Shown here: one piece after another, positions 21,711 through 31,933 of the stretch
Layout: each line of letters begins with the position of its first letter
Numbering within the stretch: position 1 is the first letter of the stretch
Source of the DNA: Tremella fuciformis
Lineage: Eukaryota; Basidiomycota; Tremellomycetes; Tremellales; Tremellaceae
Direction: 5' to 3'
NCBI GenBank assembly: GCA_032768795.1
Contig: CP136500.1
Coordinates: 310,001-374,000, forward strand
Length of the DNA stretch: 64,000 bases
The notes under the pieces: generated by a model
Databases searched by the model: none
Seen by the model: only the letters and a program-made list of their open reading frames with translations
What the model was told of the DNA's origin: nothing
Translations under genes and position numbers: made by a program

Positions 21711-22096
21711 TGTCACGAATGACACCAAAGCAGCAGCAAGACTGAGCCAAAGGCATGTGAGTCGGCCACTTGCCGGCGCTTGACAAAGCTTGCCGCGACT
21801 TGCCAAGACCAACCCACCTGATAATTACCGCATCCCTCGGACAAAAGAGATACATCTTGCACATCTAGGTCTCGTCTTTGCCACAGCCCTTGTTCACAAC
21901 AAAGAGCTCCTTGACACTTGCCGTCCTTGCCATGCTGCCACCTTGCCAGCCCTCGTGAACACTTGTTGAGACTCTACAAGTCCCTCAAGCCCTTGCCCTT
22001 GCCACTTCTCCTATCCTTGCCCAGCCTTGCCAAAGTCAAAGAGTCTTGGTCACCTAGTGACGGGCACTTGGACAGAGACAGAGAGGTATTGTGACA
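21711..22096 (+). repeat. LTR family F with internal deletion
   Basis: It has both ends of the family (TGTCACGAATGACACC and GAGGTATTGTGACA) but is only 386 bp instead of 667, lacking the middle. Confidence 0.85.
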
Positions 22097-23488
22097 GCCA
22101 ACCCAACCTCCCCCTGACCCATGTAAGGGCCCAAGAGTGTTGCAACCCAAGCCGGCCTGAGCCCCAACCCAACCCGCGTAATGGCCAAAGACATGTCTTG
22201 GTCCAACCGGACATTTCCGAGCAGAGCCCCCAGCATGTCACCGTCCGCACCCAGATCCCGAGTCCCCACCACTGCTCAAGCCAACAGAGCAGAGCGCCCA
22301 GCCCGTAGACCGCGCAAAAATCATCTATGCCTGGAACTTCCGAGCCAACCATCCAGGCCACAAGAGTTCCAAGACCGGTCCCAAGCTCAGGTCATCCAGG
22401 GCTACTTCTTCAACCAGAAATGTTCTCCAACCAGAGCCCCCAGCACATTCCCATTTCTGAGCCAACCCATCCCACATAATGGCCCAAGACGCGTCCCAAT
22501 CCGACCTGACCCAAGCCCCAAACCCCTACAGGTCGTTTGGAAGCCCAAAGACCAAACTGCCAAAAACACCTACTTTGAACCAGACGTTTTGTTGATCAGA
22601 ATCCCCCAAAAATCCCATAGTTCAAGCATTCAACATGCATGTGCTGGGAGCTCCACTGAATCGTCTCACACTATGCCTACTGACAAATTTGCGACCTGCC
22701 ACTTGACCCGTGAAGTTCACGGGTTCAGACTCTAGTCATACATACTACAACATGGTTTGCAACTAGCAAGCTCCTCGCCAATGTCACTGCCATGACCGCA
22801 CCTCAGGCAGAACAGCTGCATGATGTCATAACTATGATCAGATCCTGGCCCGACCTATGACCTTGGGTCATCAACCTGACAACATCACTTCTTCAACCTA
22901 TGATGTCAGACATTGACCGATGTTGTCACTTCCTCGCTATCAGTGAAATTAAGCTCCAACTGTTACTGTGAGAAGCAATTGCAATATGAACAGTTCCAAT
23001 GTAGGTTTGATTCGATATGGAAAACAGTAGGATGAACTGGAGAAACATGGAAGCGTGAAAAAGATATAATCCCTGTACTTTCCTCCGTAGTTCTCTCTTC
23101 TTCAGCAATGGATCTCATTCTTTCTTTCCATCAACAATCATGCAGTTGGTTCTAACCCAACAGCCGGAGTTTCTTCAGGACCTCAGGAGGTCATCTTGCT
23201 TTACAAGCCAGAGACTAGCCCTATCAGTACTACTTCATCAGTACCATGGCCCTCGGCCCTCCGGTTGGTTTCAGCCAACCCCCCCCCCCCCCCCAAAGCA
23301 TGTGACAGCCACGCCCCTCACCTCCTTCAGTTACATATGCCTGCCTCTCCCGGCGGAATCAGCAATGGCTCCGCAGCGCAAGAAAGATTGATCAGCGAGG
23401 ACATATTTTGGGTAGCAAATTGGGGTTGCTGCAGGGGATATGAAACCCCTTTGTTGGGCCTGAAGAATCCCAAGGATCCAGATATTGA
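22097..23488. other. Unassigned region, no gene seen
   Basis: Pro-rich-looking ORFs here come from a loosely repeated CCAACCCAACC / AGAGCCCCCAGCA composition and have no recognisable domain. A run of about 18 C lies at 23279-23296. About 23080-23155 resembles 21290-21350 (TTCTTCAGCAAYGGATC, GCAGTTGGT), so some repeat family is shared. Confidence 0.4.
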
Positions 23489-24226
23489 TGTCACGACGGC
23501 CACGCCCTCGACAACCTACGCACGTGACCGACGCTTCTCACGTGGCCAACATGTGGCCTACCTCGGGCTGGAGAACCTCGATGAGGGAGTAGACATTGAA
23601 TGAATGCGACGACGGGAGGCAGGCGCAGAGTGATATAGGCGACGGAATCTTAGCTCTGAGGCAATGGGATTCCGGTCACCTGTTGCCCGCTCAGCACTTG
23701 CTATGAATGATGCATTCAGACTTACCTGTTGCCCGCTCAGCACTTGCTATGAGTGATGAGAAGGGCAACAGGCGGCAGCATTCTACAAGGTCGTCGAGGG
23801 TATCGGCGTTATAGTCGGAGTTATCGTTGGTGGCAGCTTGTCAACCTCGTCGAGGGTGAACCTCGACGAGGTTGTGTACCTCGACGAGGCTACTCGAGGA
23901 TGAGTCAAGCTCATGTGAGCGTATCACCTATTTCCGTTGATAGGATGCCCCGGGCGCCCGTCGTAGTTCTTCAGCACTCTCTGATTGAGTCTCATGGATG
24001 ACCATTGACGATCTCACTCTCTCCGTGGCATGCAGCGTGGCTGAGTCGCACTCACGCTGTATCATCGACAACCTTGTTCCCTCAACAACCTTGTAACCTC
24101 GACGAGTATCCAACCTCGACGAGGATCCTACCTCAACATGCTTGTTTCTACCCCTTCATCCTTTATTCTTGACTCTGATATTGTGCAAGAGGGCCTCTGC
24201 CGACGGGAAAGGGCAGCATCGTGACA
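23489..24226. repeat. Solo LTR, family B, carrying a nested copia1 LTR
   Basis: TGTCACGACGGCC...CAGCATCGTGACA, interrupted at 23640-23939. The outer flanks (ATTGA and CTGCC) do not match, so this copy is either recombinant or its flanks have changed. Confidence 0.88.
23640..23939 (-). repeat. Solo copia1 LTR nested in LTR-B
   Basis: 300 bp from CGACGGAATC to ATTTCCGTTG with exact duplication ATAGG on both sides (23635-23639, 23940-23944). The host LTR-B reads through correctly once it is removed, which fixes the element ends. It has a local duplication of CCTGTTGCCCGCTCAGCACT. Confidence 0.94.
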
Positions 24227-24866
24227 CTGCCAAACAACCCACCCAAATCAACGACTCTTGCCGAGTCTGATTGCGCTTCCGGCAGGGAGACGTCACCTTG
24301 TCTGAGTCTGCTAATCAGCAACTCTCGCCAAAGCTCAGCAAAACAAGCTCACCATCCTCCTCCTCCTCCCAACAAGAATGACTTCCTCGGCGGGTTTCCT
24401 CTTGGAGGGCCGCCACCTCCTTGCGCAGCTCGGCAACAATCGCCTTGTTGTCCTCGTCCTTGTCCCCAAACTTGCTCTCGTTGACCTCGTCGTCAACCTC
24501 GTTGTCGACCTCGCACGCCTCGTCCGTCTTGCTCTCCTTGTCCTCCTCCTTGTCAGCCTCGCTCGGCCCGGCCGCCTTGTCCAACATGGCAACGATTGCC
24601 GAAGTCGTGTCGCCGAGCTTGCCGCGGCCTGTCTTGCAACTGCATTGTCAGCCACCGCTCGGCAAGCCCCGCCGACTTTTGTCAACATGACTCACTGTCA
24701 CCCCATGTCCTCACCATGATCGGCTGCGCTGGTTATGAGATGGCAAGTTGAGCTAGAAGTGAGAGTGTGAGAGAAAGATGAGAATGATTCAAAGGATCGA
24801 TGGGGATCCTCGGCAAGTCACTCACTCTCTTATACACAGTTGTCATTACCCCGTTGCCAAGGAATG
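24227..24866 (-). pseudogene. Fragment of a gypsy-like Gag N-terminus
   Basis: The minus strand encodes an acidic, coiled-coil-like stretch (KAAGPSEADKEEDKESK, VAELRKEVAALQEE; about 24570-24380) after an ATG-rich start near 24590-24715. The acidic/heptad character and the retroelement context suggest a gag remnant. No zinc knuckle or pol part follows, so the assignment is weak. Confidence 0.4.
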
Positions 24867-25299
24867 TGTCACGACGGCCACACCCTCGACGACCTACGCA
24901 CATGACTGACATCTCTCACATGCCCAACACGAGGACTACCTCGGGCTGGAGAACCTCGACAAGGGAGTAGACATTGAATGAATGCGACAACGGGAGGCAG
25001 GCGCAGAGTGATATAGGATGCCCCGGGCGCCCGTCGTAGTTCTTCAGCACTCTCTGATTGAGTCTCATGGATCACCATTGACAATTCCACTCTCTCCGTG
25101 GCACGCAGCGTGGCTGAGTCGCACTCACGCTGTATCATCGACAACCTTGTTACCTTGACGACCCTATAACCTCGACAAGGACCCAACCCCAACGAGGATC
25201 CTGCCTTGACATCCTCATTTTCCTCCCTTTATCCTTTATTCTTGACTCTGATATTGTGCGAGAGGGCCTCTGCCAACGGGAGAGCGCAGCATGGTGACA
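24867..25299. repeat. Solo LTR, family B
   Basis: 433 bp, TGTCACGACGGCCACAC...CAGCATGGTGACA, exact duplication GAATG on both sides (24862-24866, 25300-25304). Confidence 0.94.
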
Positions 25300-25372
25300 G
25301 AATGTTTACCACCGCAACAATTTCACCACTGTCTCCCTGACGACCGTTGTCAGGCTGCATGGTGTCACGTAG

Positions 25373-25503
25373 GTGATTACATAACACAAGGATCCTTCTG
25401 ATTCATACTAAACCAAAAGGAAATCTGTGGCCAAGCTCAGGTTAATCACCTCCGGACTCAACTCATTATATAGGGCTACCTTGGTGACGTGTCATTCATG
25501 ACA
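25373..25503. repeat. Small LTR-like element, family E
   Basis: 131 bp, TGTCACGTAGGTGATTACA...GTCATTCATGACA, exact duplication CATGG on both sides (25368-25372, 25504-25508). LTR-type ends and 5-bp duplication, yet far shorter than any other LTR family here. Confidence 0.9.
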
Positions 25504-26125
25504 CATGGCTTGCCAAGACTCTTCAAGCCTCGACGAGCTCGCCGTGCTCGCCTTCCTCCTCAATTGTCACGTGGACAGTTCTGCATCCTATGCAATCTTG
25601 TAGGGGCTCAATACAAGGTTGGGCAGAGTGTCACAAATGACACAAAAGCACCAGCAAGACCTGGCCAAAGGAACGTGAGCCAAGCACTTGTTGGCGCTTG
25701 CCAAAGCTTGCCGCAACTTGCCAAGACCAACCCTTGCAATATCACCGCATCTGTCGAAAGGATACATCTCTTGCACAGTGAAGCCCCGTTGTCACCACAG
25801 CTCTCTTCAACAGCAAGGAGCTCTTTGACGCTTGCCGCGCGCGCCATGCTTGCCGTTGAAGGACAATTGAGCTCCTCATTGCTTACTCAGCAAGTCTGCC
25901 GGATGCGGCAAACTCAAGAAAGGGAACAGAGAAAACAATGGGCACAACGTGGATGAGCCAAGGGCTTGCCGAGCTCGCAGAGACAAGTCGCAGACCAATG
26001 AGACCCGCCGTAGGATACATAAGGCTTGCAGAGCCCTCGTAGAACTCCAGTACTCTCGCAATTGAGTTGCATGGGACTTATTCCCTTCACTAACTCTCTC
26101 TCGCTCCATCCCGCCAACAGCTGCA
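25504..26125 (+). repeat. 3' end of an LTR-F element: purine tract plus truncated LTR-F
   Basis: 25615-25628 is the purine tract AAGGTTGGGCAGAG, directly followed by LTR-F (TGTCACAAATGACAC from 25629). The same 14-mer precedes the 3' LTR of gypsy2. The LTR follows the full-length copy for about 497 bp and is cut at about 26125 where satellite sequence begins. Confidence 0.8.
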
Positions 26126-26306
26126 TTAGCAATCTCAAGCATTGGCCATAGCCTACGCGACTGAAAAGCGCTCTCCTGATGGCAATACACATGTGACGGA
26201 TGTTATCCTAGAATTCTAGGATACCTGTGTCACCACAAGGATTCTCACCTATTGGCTAAATTCCTGCCTGTTCTCTCAGCTTTGTTGGACCGGTGTGTCA
26301 ACACTA
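26126..26306 (-). repeat. Palindromic satellite unit (left of pogo insertion)
   Basis: An inverted copy of the satellite expanded at 53591-56887: GCGCTCTCCTGATGGCAATAC, a slightly decayed palindrome TTATCCTAGAATTCTAGGAT, and the CAAAGCTGAG...AGAACAGG linker in reverse. It ends at the TA where the pogo element is inserted. Confidence 0.88.
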
Positions 26307-26396
26307 CTTGGTGCCACGTGGCGCTCGGACGTGTCAGCGCTTCGGACTGTTTACTCTGAGAGTCTCATATCGTCTTTCTACCGTCATTTCTCAGTC

Positions 26397-28298
26397 ATGC
26401 ATGACGCTATCGAATTAGCAGTCCAGGAGCTGCACAAGCATCCCGAGAAGAGTGTCCGACAGGTTGCAAACGAGCAAAATGTTGCGAAATCGACTCTACA
26501 CGATTGCTGGTCCCGCAACCACCTCTCCCTCTCCGAATCTGTCGCTTGACACCTCTCACCGTTCCAGGAAGACGCTCTGGTGGACAAGATCAACGAGTAT
26601 GCCTCCCGAGGGACCCTCGTGACCCCCCGGCACGTCCACGACCTTGCAGAAGCTGTCTGTGGAGAGCAGATCGGGGAGAATTGGGTTGGGCGCTTTGTTG
26701 ATCGTCATTCAGACCAACTTTCCTCAAGATTTCACACCTACAGAGAGCTTGCGCGCCTGCAAGCGGACTGTCAGGAGGTCCGGAGGGCGTGGTTTACCCT
26801 TGTGAGTACTCTCAGAGATCCACTGCGGTGCCCCAAGTGTCTCTGCCGTTGCTGACACGTCTGCAGGTGTCAGATCTGTATGACAGCGGCCTATACGACC
26901 CCGCCGGCATCTACAACGTCGACGAATCCTTCTTCTCCCTCAACTATGGGCGCACAACACGCCGAATAGCCCCTCGGAACCATCCCCGTAACGGCCAGGC
27001 CGTCTCAGGATCGACTGAGCACATTACCGTCGTCGCTTGTATTGGGCTCGATTCAGCTCCCGTCCCCCCGCTCGTTATCTACCCAGGACAACACCTGTAC
27101 GATGCGTGTTTCACAGACAGCTTGCGAGACGTACCGCAGCGGGCCGCCGTATCTAATTCGGGGTGGACCAACAGCTATCTTATGCAGAAATGGCTCGAGG
27201 ACGATTTTGACCCATTCACCCGCAATCGCATTGCTCGAGGCCGCCGTCGACTGCTTTTCCTAGATGGACACGAGTCCCACGTCAAAGTCGAGTTTCTCGA
27301 GGCCTGCTGGGACCGCAACATTGTCGTCGTTGTCCTGCCAGCGAATGCGAGCAGTTTCCTGCAGCCTTTAGATGTGGGCTTCTTCAACCCGCTCAAGACA
27401 CGGTTCTTTGGGCGGCTGGACGATCATCGCAAGGCTCTCGGTCACGATGAGGCCCCAGCCAAGGGTGTGTTCTGGAGCTTCCATCAGCACGCCTGGAAGG
27501 AGACGGCTACAGCCCGTCAGATTAGGTCTGCATGGAAGAAGTCGGGACTTTGGCCTTTGAGTGCGGCGGAAATGGGTCTGCAGCACGTCTCTACGCCGCC
27601 ACGGGATCTGCAGCCCGCAGGAGAGGCTATCGTCAACGGAAATAGGTGATACGCTCACATGAGCTTGACTCATCCTCGAGTAGCCTTGTCGAGGCACACA
27701 CAACCTCGACGAGGGACAACCTCGTCGAGGTTCATCCTCGACGAGGCAGGGAAGCTGCCACCAACGATAACTCCGCATATAACGCCGACACCCTCGACGA
27801 CCTTGTAGAATGCCGCCGCCTGTTGCCCTCCTCATCACTCATAGCAAGTGCTGAGCGGGCAACAGGTGACCGGAATCCCATTGCCTCAGAGCTAAGATTC
27901 CGTCGATTGTTACTCCGCACACGCCTCAAACACTCAAGCATTACGATCGCATGTGTCGACGAGGCGCTATCAACAAGGACGGGTACATATTGAAGCTTCA
28001 AAAAGCTCTCGAGATCAAGATGTCTTCGGAGGCTATCGCACAGGCCAAGCATGAGCGAGAAGCAGCTGCCAAGGAGCTGCAGAAAGCAGCCAAGGGCAAG
28101 CGCAAGAGGGTCAGCTACCCTCACGGCCAGTTATTTGACCCCGAGCATCGTGAACAACACGCCACCGAGCTTGCAGAGCGGAAGGCAAGGGAGACAGAAG
28201 CCCGTCGAAGGAGATCCGAGAAATCAAGACAACCACGCATGCAAGAGCTTCAAGAGCCACGCCAAGCATGCACACCGGGTCCCTCTACATCTGTATAA
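26397..28298 (+). pseudogene. pogo-family DDE transposase, with a nonsense codon and an LTR insertion
   Basis: Starts at ATG 26397. The N-terminus has a psq-type helix-turn-helix (VRQVANEQNVAKSTLHDCW), then a CENP-B-type DNA-binding block (TPRHVHDLAEAVCGEQIGENW). TGA at 26547-26549 interrupts it in frame; CGA to TGA would explain it. A 65-bp phase-0 intron (26802-26866, GTGAGT...CTGCAG) follows. The DDE domain has NVDESFF (first Asp), LFLDGHESH (second Asp) and LQPLDVGFFNPLK (third acidic position). A copia1 LTR plus duplication (27634-27910) breaks codon flow after EAIV; beyond it the C-terminus resumes in the correct frame (MCRRGAINKDGY..., Lys/Glu-rich) to the stop at 28298. Family role: cut-and-paste transposition at TA. 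This copy is inactive, though its ends look usable by a related enzyme. Confidence 0.93.
27634..27905 (+). repeat. Solo copia1 LTR inside the pogo transposase
   Basis: 272 bp, CAACGGAAATAGG...GATTCCGTCG, flanks ATCGT and ATTGT (one mismatch). Its removal restores the transposase reading frame, independent proof of its ends. Confidence 0.94.
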
Positions 28299-28413
28299 AG
28301 TCTTGTAGCCATACGGTCCATGTAGCCCATGTACTCGCCCTCATCGTCATGGCCGTCGCTGTCGCGATCGCAGTCCGAAGCGCTGACACGTCCAAGCGCC
28401 ACGTGGCACCGAG

Positions 28414-28619
28414 TAGTAATCTCATGCATTGGCCAAAGCCTACATGACTGAAAAGCGCTCTCCTGATGGCAATACACATGTGACGCATGTTATCCTAGAA
28501 TTCTAGGATAACTGTGTCACCCCAAGGATTATCATGTGTTCTCGGATTTGTAGGACCACTGTGTCAACACTGGTAATCTCAAGCATTGGTCAAAGCCTAC
28601 ATGACTGAAAAGCGCTCTG
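28414..28619 (-). repeat. Palindromic satellite units (right of pogo insertion)
   Basis: Continues the satellite interrupted at 26306: GTAATCTCATGCATTGGCC, the perfect 24-bp palindrome at about 28488-28511, the TCGGATTTGTAGGACC linker and the start of another unit. Confidence 0.9.
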
Positions 28620-28887
28620 TTACGACTTGAACCCGGCGGCCTTGATGTCCGGCGACAAGTAGACGGCGGCCGTTGTACGTGGCGAGCTCGGGTGGTGCGT
28701 GGGGCGAAGTGAGTACAACCACTGAACCTCGTGACTTGGTCGACGGCAAAGGTAGGACTGCCCTCCCACGGAGATAGGCGTCGTGGAGGTTTGGTGGCGG
28801 TGCTCAAAGGATCCCACGGAGATAGGCGTTGTGGCGAGCGGAGGTGGCGGAGCGAGCAACGATGATAAAGTCAAGTGCAAGGCTTTA
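28620..28887. other. Unassigned repeat-like sequence
   Basis: Shares words with 41110-41250 (GGCGGCCTTGAGATCCGGCGACAAG) and with 52484-52560 (ACGCCTATCTCTGTGGGATCC in reverse). It is probably a fragment of another repeat family; no gene. Confidence 0.45.
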
Positions 28888-29659
28888 TGTCAGACCTGTA
28901 CCCGGTGACCTGTTTTAGATCCAACTAAAGCTCACCTAAATCAACCTATCGATTCAAGCTGCTAACTATCAACGACTATTCGTAACAGATAGTAACGAAC
29001 AAGAGTAGAGTGGAACCAAGCTGGGTGAGGAGCGATCAAGACTCACTTCACTTATCTATCTCTCGTCACTGGTACGGTCGATTCTCTAAGTAGACGTTCT
29101 ATCTAGAGGACTAGTTAACTAGATCGCTGAGGAACTTCCTCTGCGATCTTCCTTCTTAAGTATCTGCTGACTCTCGCCCGCTCTCTCTCTGATCCTTCTA
29201 GCATCGTCCTTCGTGGATCATTCCATCGTGCTCCTAGTCGCTTCTACTCGTCCCCAATACTCTCTAGTATTCTCTCGTCGTCTCTCTTCTCTTCCATCGT
29301 CTTCTCTCCGCGCTGGCTTGCATCTAATCTCCTTGCGTGCCCGTCGTCGTCCTTATCGTCCTCGGTCTCCGTCCCGTGGCCCTGACTGTGAGATAACTCT
29401 ATCCTCCGTTATCGTGGACCTGACTCTTGTCCTTGCGTGCGTTCCTATCTCAACCCGGCCGATGGAAGACTGAGACGTATCCTTCTATCGTTCTCCAGGT
29501 TGTTCCAGCGCTTTCAAGAGCAAGTCGTAGTTATTCGTGACTAATAGTGACGGTTCTACCGTACTCACGTTCTTCGGTTCGTAGCATCCTTTGGATGTTT
29601 CCGTCGGAAATTACCTCGTGGTAGTCTCGTGGTCAGGATGCCGTGTCGGTTTCCTGACA
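28888..29659 (-). repeat. Solo LTR, family A
   Basis: 772 bp, TGTCAGACCTGTACC...GGTTTCCTGACA, exact duplication CTTTA on both sides (28883-28887, 29660-29664). Very close to the gypsy3 LTR at 57771-58542 over its whole length, so probably a recent insertion. Confidence 0.96.
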
Positions 29660-30125
29660 CTTTAGGACTAGCGTATAATGTATGACTGTCTAGATTGATA
29701 CTCGTTGTCGACATTGGTATGAATGTGGATTGGCGGTGATGTCCGCTTATAGGCACATTCATACCAATGTCGGCGATGAGTAGAATTGATCCTTGGGAAA
29801 AGGATCCTTGGGGCTGAATGCGCAGTCTTATATATGCCTCTGACCCGCTCAGGTGAACGCTTGGGCATTCACATGAATTGTCCTTCCGTTCAAATGAATA
29901 CTTCCCCTTCCAGTAATAACTTCTCCTGTTCACTGGATGCTCAGGGTTCTCGTTTGAACAGTCTGATGTTCAGGTGAATGCTTGGGTGTTTCATCCAAGG
30001 GGTAGCCTGTGCTTGGGTGAACGGAGTTTGGTGATTGGTGTTGATTGAGTGAACATTTGGTGATTGTTGTTACGACCTGCAGTGGCAAAGGCTGGCGGTG
30101 TTGCAGGTGGGCGGAGTGCAGGGTT
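29660..30125. other. Non-coding stretch with an 18-bp inverted repeat and TTCAGGTGAA words
   Basis: 29710-29727 and 29754-29771 form an 18-bp inverted repeat (GACATTGGTATGAATGTG). 29840-30060 has repeated TCAGGTGAAYGCTTGGG and GTGAACATTTGGTGATTG words; a similar fragment is at 42810-42860. Probably the remains of an element; no ORF. Confidence 0.5.
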
Positions 30126-30271
30126 GTAACACGCTCTCCTGATGGCAATACACATGTGACGGATGTTATCCTAGAATTCTAGGATAACTGTGTCACCCCA
30201 AGGATTATCATGTATTCTCGGATTTGTAGGACCACTGTGTCAACACTGGTAATCTCAAGCATTGGTCAAAG

Positions 30272-30272
<1 letters not shown>
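30126..30272 (-). repeat. Palindromic satellite unit
   Basis: One inverted unit with the perfect palindrome at about 30165-30188 and the TCGGATTTGTAGGACC linker. It runs into a CT microsatellite. Confidence 0.88.

Positions 30273-30356
<84 letters not shown>
30273..30356 (+). repeat. (CT)n microsatellite
   Basis: About 84 bp of uninterrupted CT dinucleotide, followed by a short T-rich imperfect tail. Confidence 0.97.
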
Positions 30357-30363
<7 letters not shown>

Positions 30364-31130
30364 TCCCTCTGAGTGTCTTGACTCTGTCCTCTACTTTTCC
30401 TAACTGACTTACTTATAAGTGTTGCTCTGTGTGACATTGACTATTGCAAAGGAACCCAACACAGCTATCAGTCTTACAGATAGAGGCTGGCATTATCATA
30501 TGTGAGGAGAAGGTAGGCTGGTTCTGTACACAGCTGACCTGAACCTTTACACGTGCAGGCTGGTGAGAGGCTTGTAGGCGTGCGTTGGTGATCACAGAGG
30601 CGTGGTCAATGTAACAATGCACCTCCTTGAGGTACAACCTTGACGAGGGTGTGTGCCTCAACAAGGCTACTCAAGGATAAGTCAAGCTCATGCGAGCGTA
30701 CCTTCCATTTCATCGCGTCTCTGTGACTCTGACTCTCAGTTCCCGCCCAATTCTTTGTCCTGGTATGTTGAGCGCATTGCTCTTCCATCTCCTATGATCA
30801 AACTTGCCGGATGCGGCAAGTCTTGCCAAGTAAGCGTCAAGGGCTCTATTGTTTTTCGGCGGCAAGGATGGTGGCAAGTATGGCAAGGATGGCAAGTACA
30901 GGAAGCGATGGCAAGCTCTTTGTTGTTGATGAGGTGCTACAACCAAAGTAACGGCTCTCTGGTAACAGCTGACCAAAGGTTACAAAACTTGCAGATCAAC
31001 TGGCTGAACTCAAGTCCCATTTTTTAACCTAATCGGCATAGCTCTGACCCAAGGCCTATTGTTGTATTGTTGAGAACATTGTCCTTTTGAGCTAGGAAAC
31101 AGCCCTTGACCAGTGATTGCACAAGTAGCC
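30357..31130. other. Mixed repeat fragments, no gene
   Basis: About 30568-30614 is the end of an LTR-C (GTAGGCGTGCGTTGGTGATCACAGAGGCGTGG). 30620-30712 is a decayed copia1 LTR piece (CAACAAGGCTACTCAAGGAT, AAGCTCATGCGAGCGTACC). 30797-30910 resembles the middle of LTR-F (GCCGGATGCGGCAAGTC). The rest is unassigned. Confidence 0.55.
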
Positions 31131-31566
31131 TGTCACGATGCTGCGCTCTCCCGTTGGCAGAGGCCCTCTCGCACAATATCAGAGACAAGAGTAAAGGATA
31201 AAGGGGGTAGAAACGAGGATGTCGAGGTAGGATCCTCGTCGAGGTTAGATCCTTGTCGAGGTTACAAGGTCGTCGAGGTAACAAGGTTGTCGAGGATACA
31301 GCGTGAGTGCGACTCAGCCACGCTGCGTGCCACGGAGAGAGTGAGATCGTCAATGGTGATCCATGAGACTCAATCAGAGAGTGCTGAAGAACTACGACGG
31401 GCGCCCGGGGCATCCTATATGACTCTGCGCCTGCTTCCCGTCGTCGCGCGTTCATTCAACGTCTACTCCCTCGTCGAGGTTCTCCAGCCCGAGGTAGGTC
31501 ACGTGTCGGCCACGTGAGAGGTGTCGGTCACGTGCGTCGGTCGTCGAGGGCGTGGCCGTCGTGACA
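31131..31566. repeat. Solo LTR, family B
   Basis: 436 bp, TGTCACGATGCTGCG...GGCCGTCGTGACA, exact duplication TAGCC on both sides (31126-31130, 31567-31571). ORFs of 70-140 codons across it recur in every family B copy and reflect LTR sequence, not a protein. Confidence 0.95.
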
Positions 31567-31933
31567 TAGCCCTTCTTGTCACATAATGATGAGGCGTATG
31601 GAATTGTCCATATCTGTGGCTCTGTACATACGTAGCATGGCCCTGGCGGCCTGTGCATGACTGCTCGCTCATGGCCTCATTGTTCTCTGCAGCATCCTGC
31701 CCAAAGAGCCAATTCTAACCCTATAAAGAGTCCTCGAAGCCTATCGTTCAACACACCTCGTCCAGTGAGACGAGGTCGCCAGTCAACTGAATGTCCCCTC
31801 CGCTCGTCGCCAGGACGAGGTCACGCTGTCCGATCTTATGAGTGCCCAATGAAAAGCCTGAATATGTCGCCCGACAAGCTCGCATCGGTTGCCGTCATGT
31901 CACGCCATGCTCTTCCTCGCCACTCCCGCACGG
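31567..31933. other. Boundary between repeats and the gene island
   Basis: I see no repeat family and no clear gene. It lies downstream of the gene ending at 31934 and may hold its 3' untranslated region. Confidence 0.4.

Larger units (their letters stand above)
26307..28413 (+). mobile_element. pogo-type (Tc1/mariner superfamily) DNA transposon
   Basis: 43-bp terminal inverted repeats (26307-26349 and 28371-28413) starting CTYGGTGCCACGTGG, differing at two positions, flanked by TA (26305-26306, 28414-28415). The satellite sequence around it (GTGTCAACAC TA GTAATCTCATGC) is continuous when the element and one TA are removed, and empty copies of that site exist at for example 54551 and 54731. 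It encodes one transposase. A copia1 LTR (27634-27905) is nested in it. Confidence 0.96.

Noticed and set aside
22181..22735. 184-codon Pro/Ser-rich ORF as a gene
   Set aside because: Composition comes from a CCAACCC/AGAGCCCCC-type repeat; no domain, no introns and no similar ORF elsewhere.
24378..24719. 113-codon plus-strand ORF rich in Leu and Val
   Set aside because: It is the reverse of an acidic coiled-coil-like frame; such hydrophobic antisense frames are typical shadows.
31113..31517. Recurrent ORFs of 70-140 codons (on both strands) in every LTR-B copy
   Set aside because: They coincide exactly with the LTR and recur at 18895, 24867, 31131, 41438 and 53689; open frames are a by-product of the sequence, with no start context or domain.
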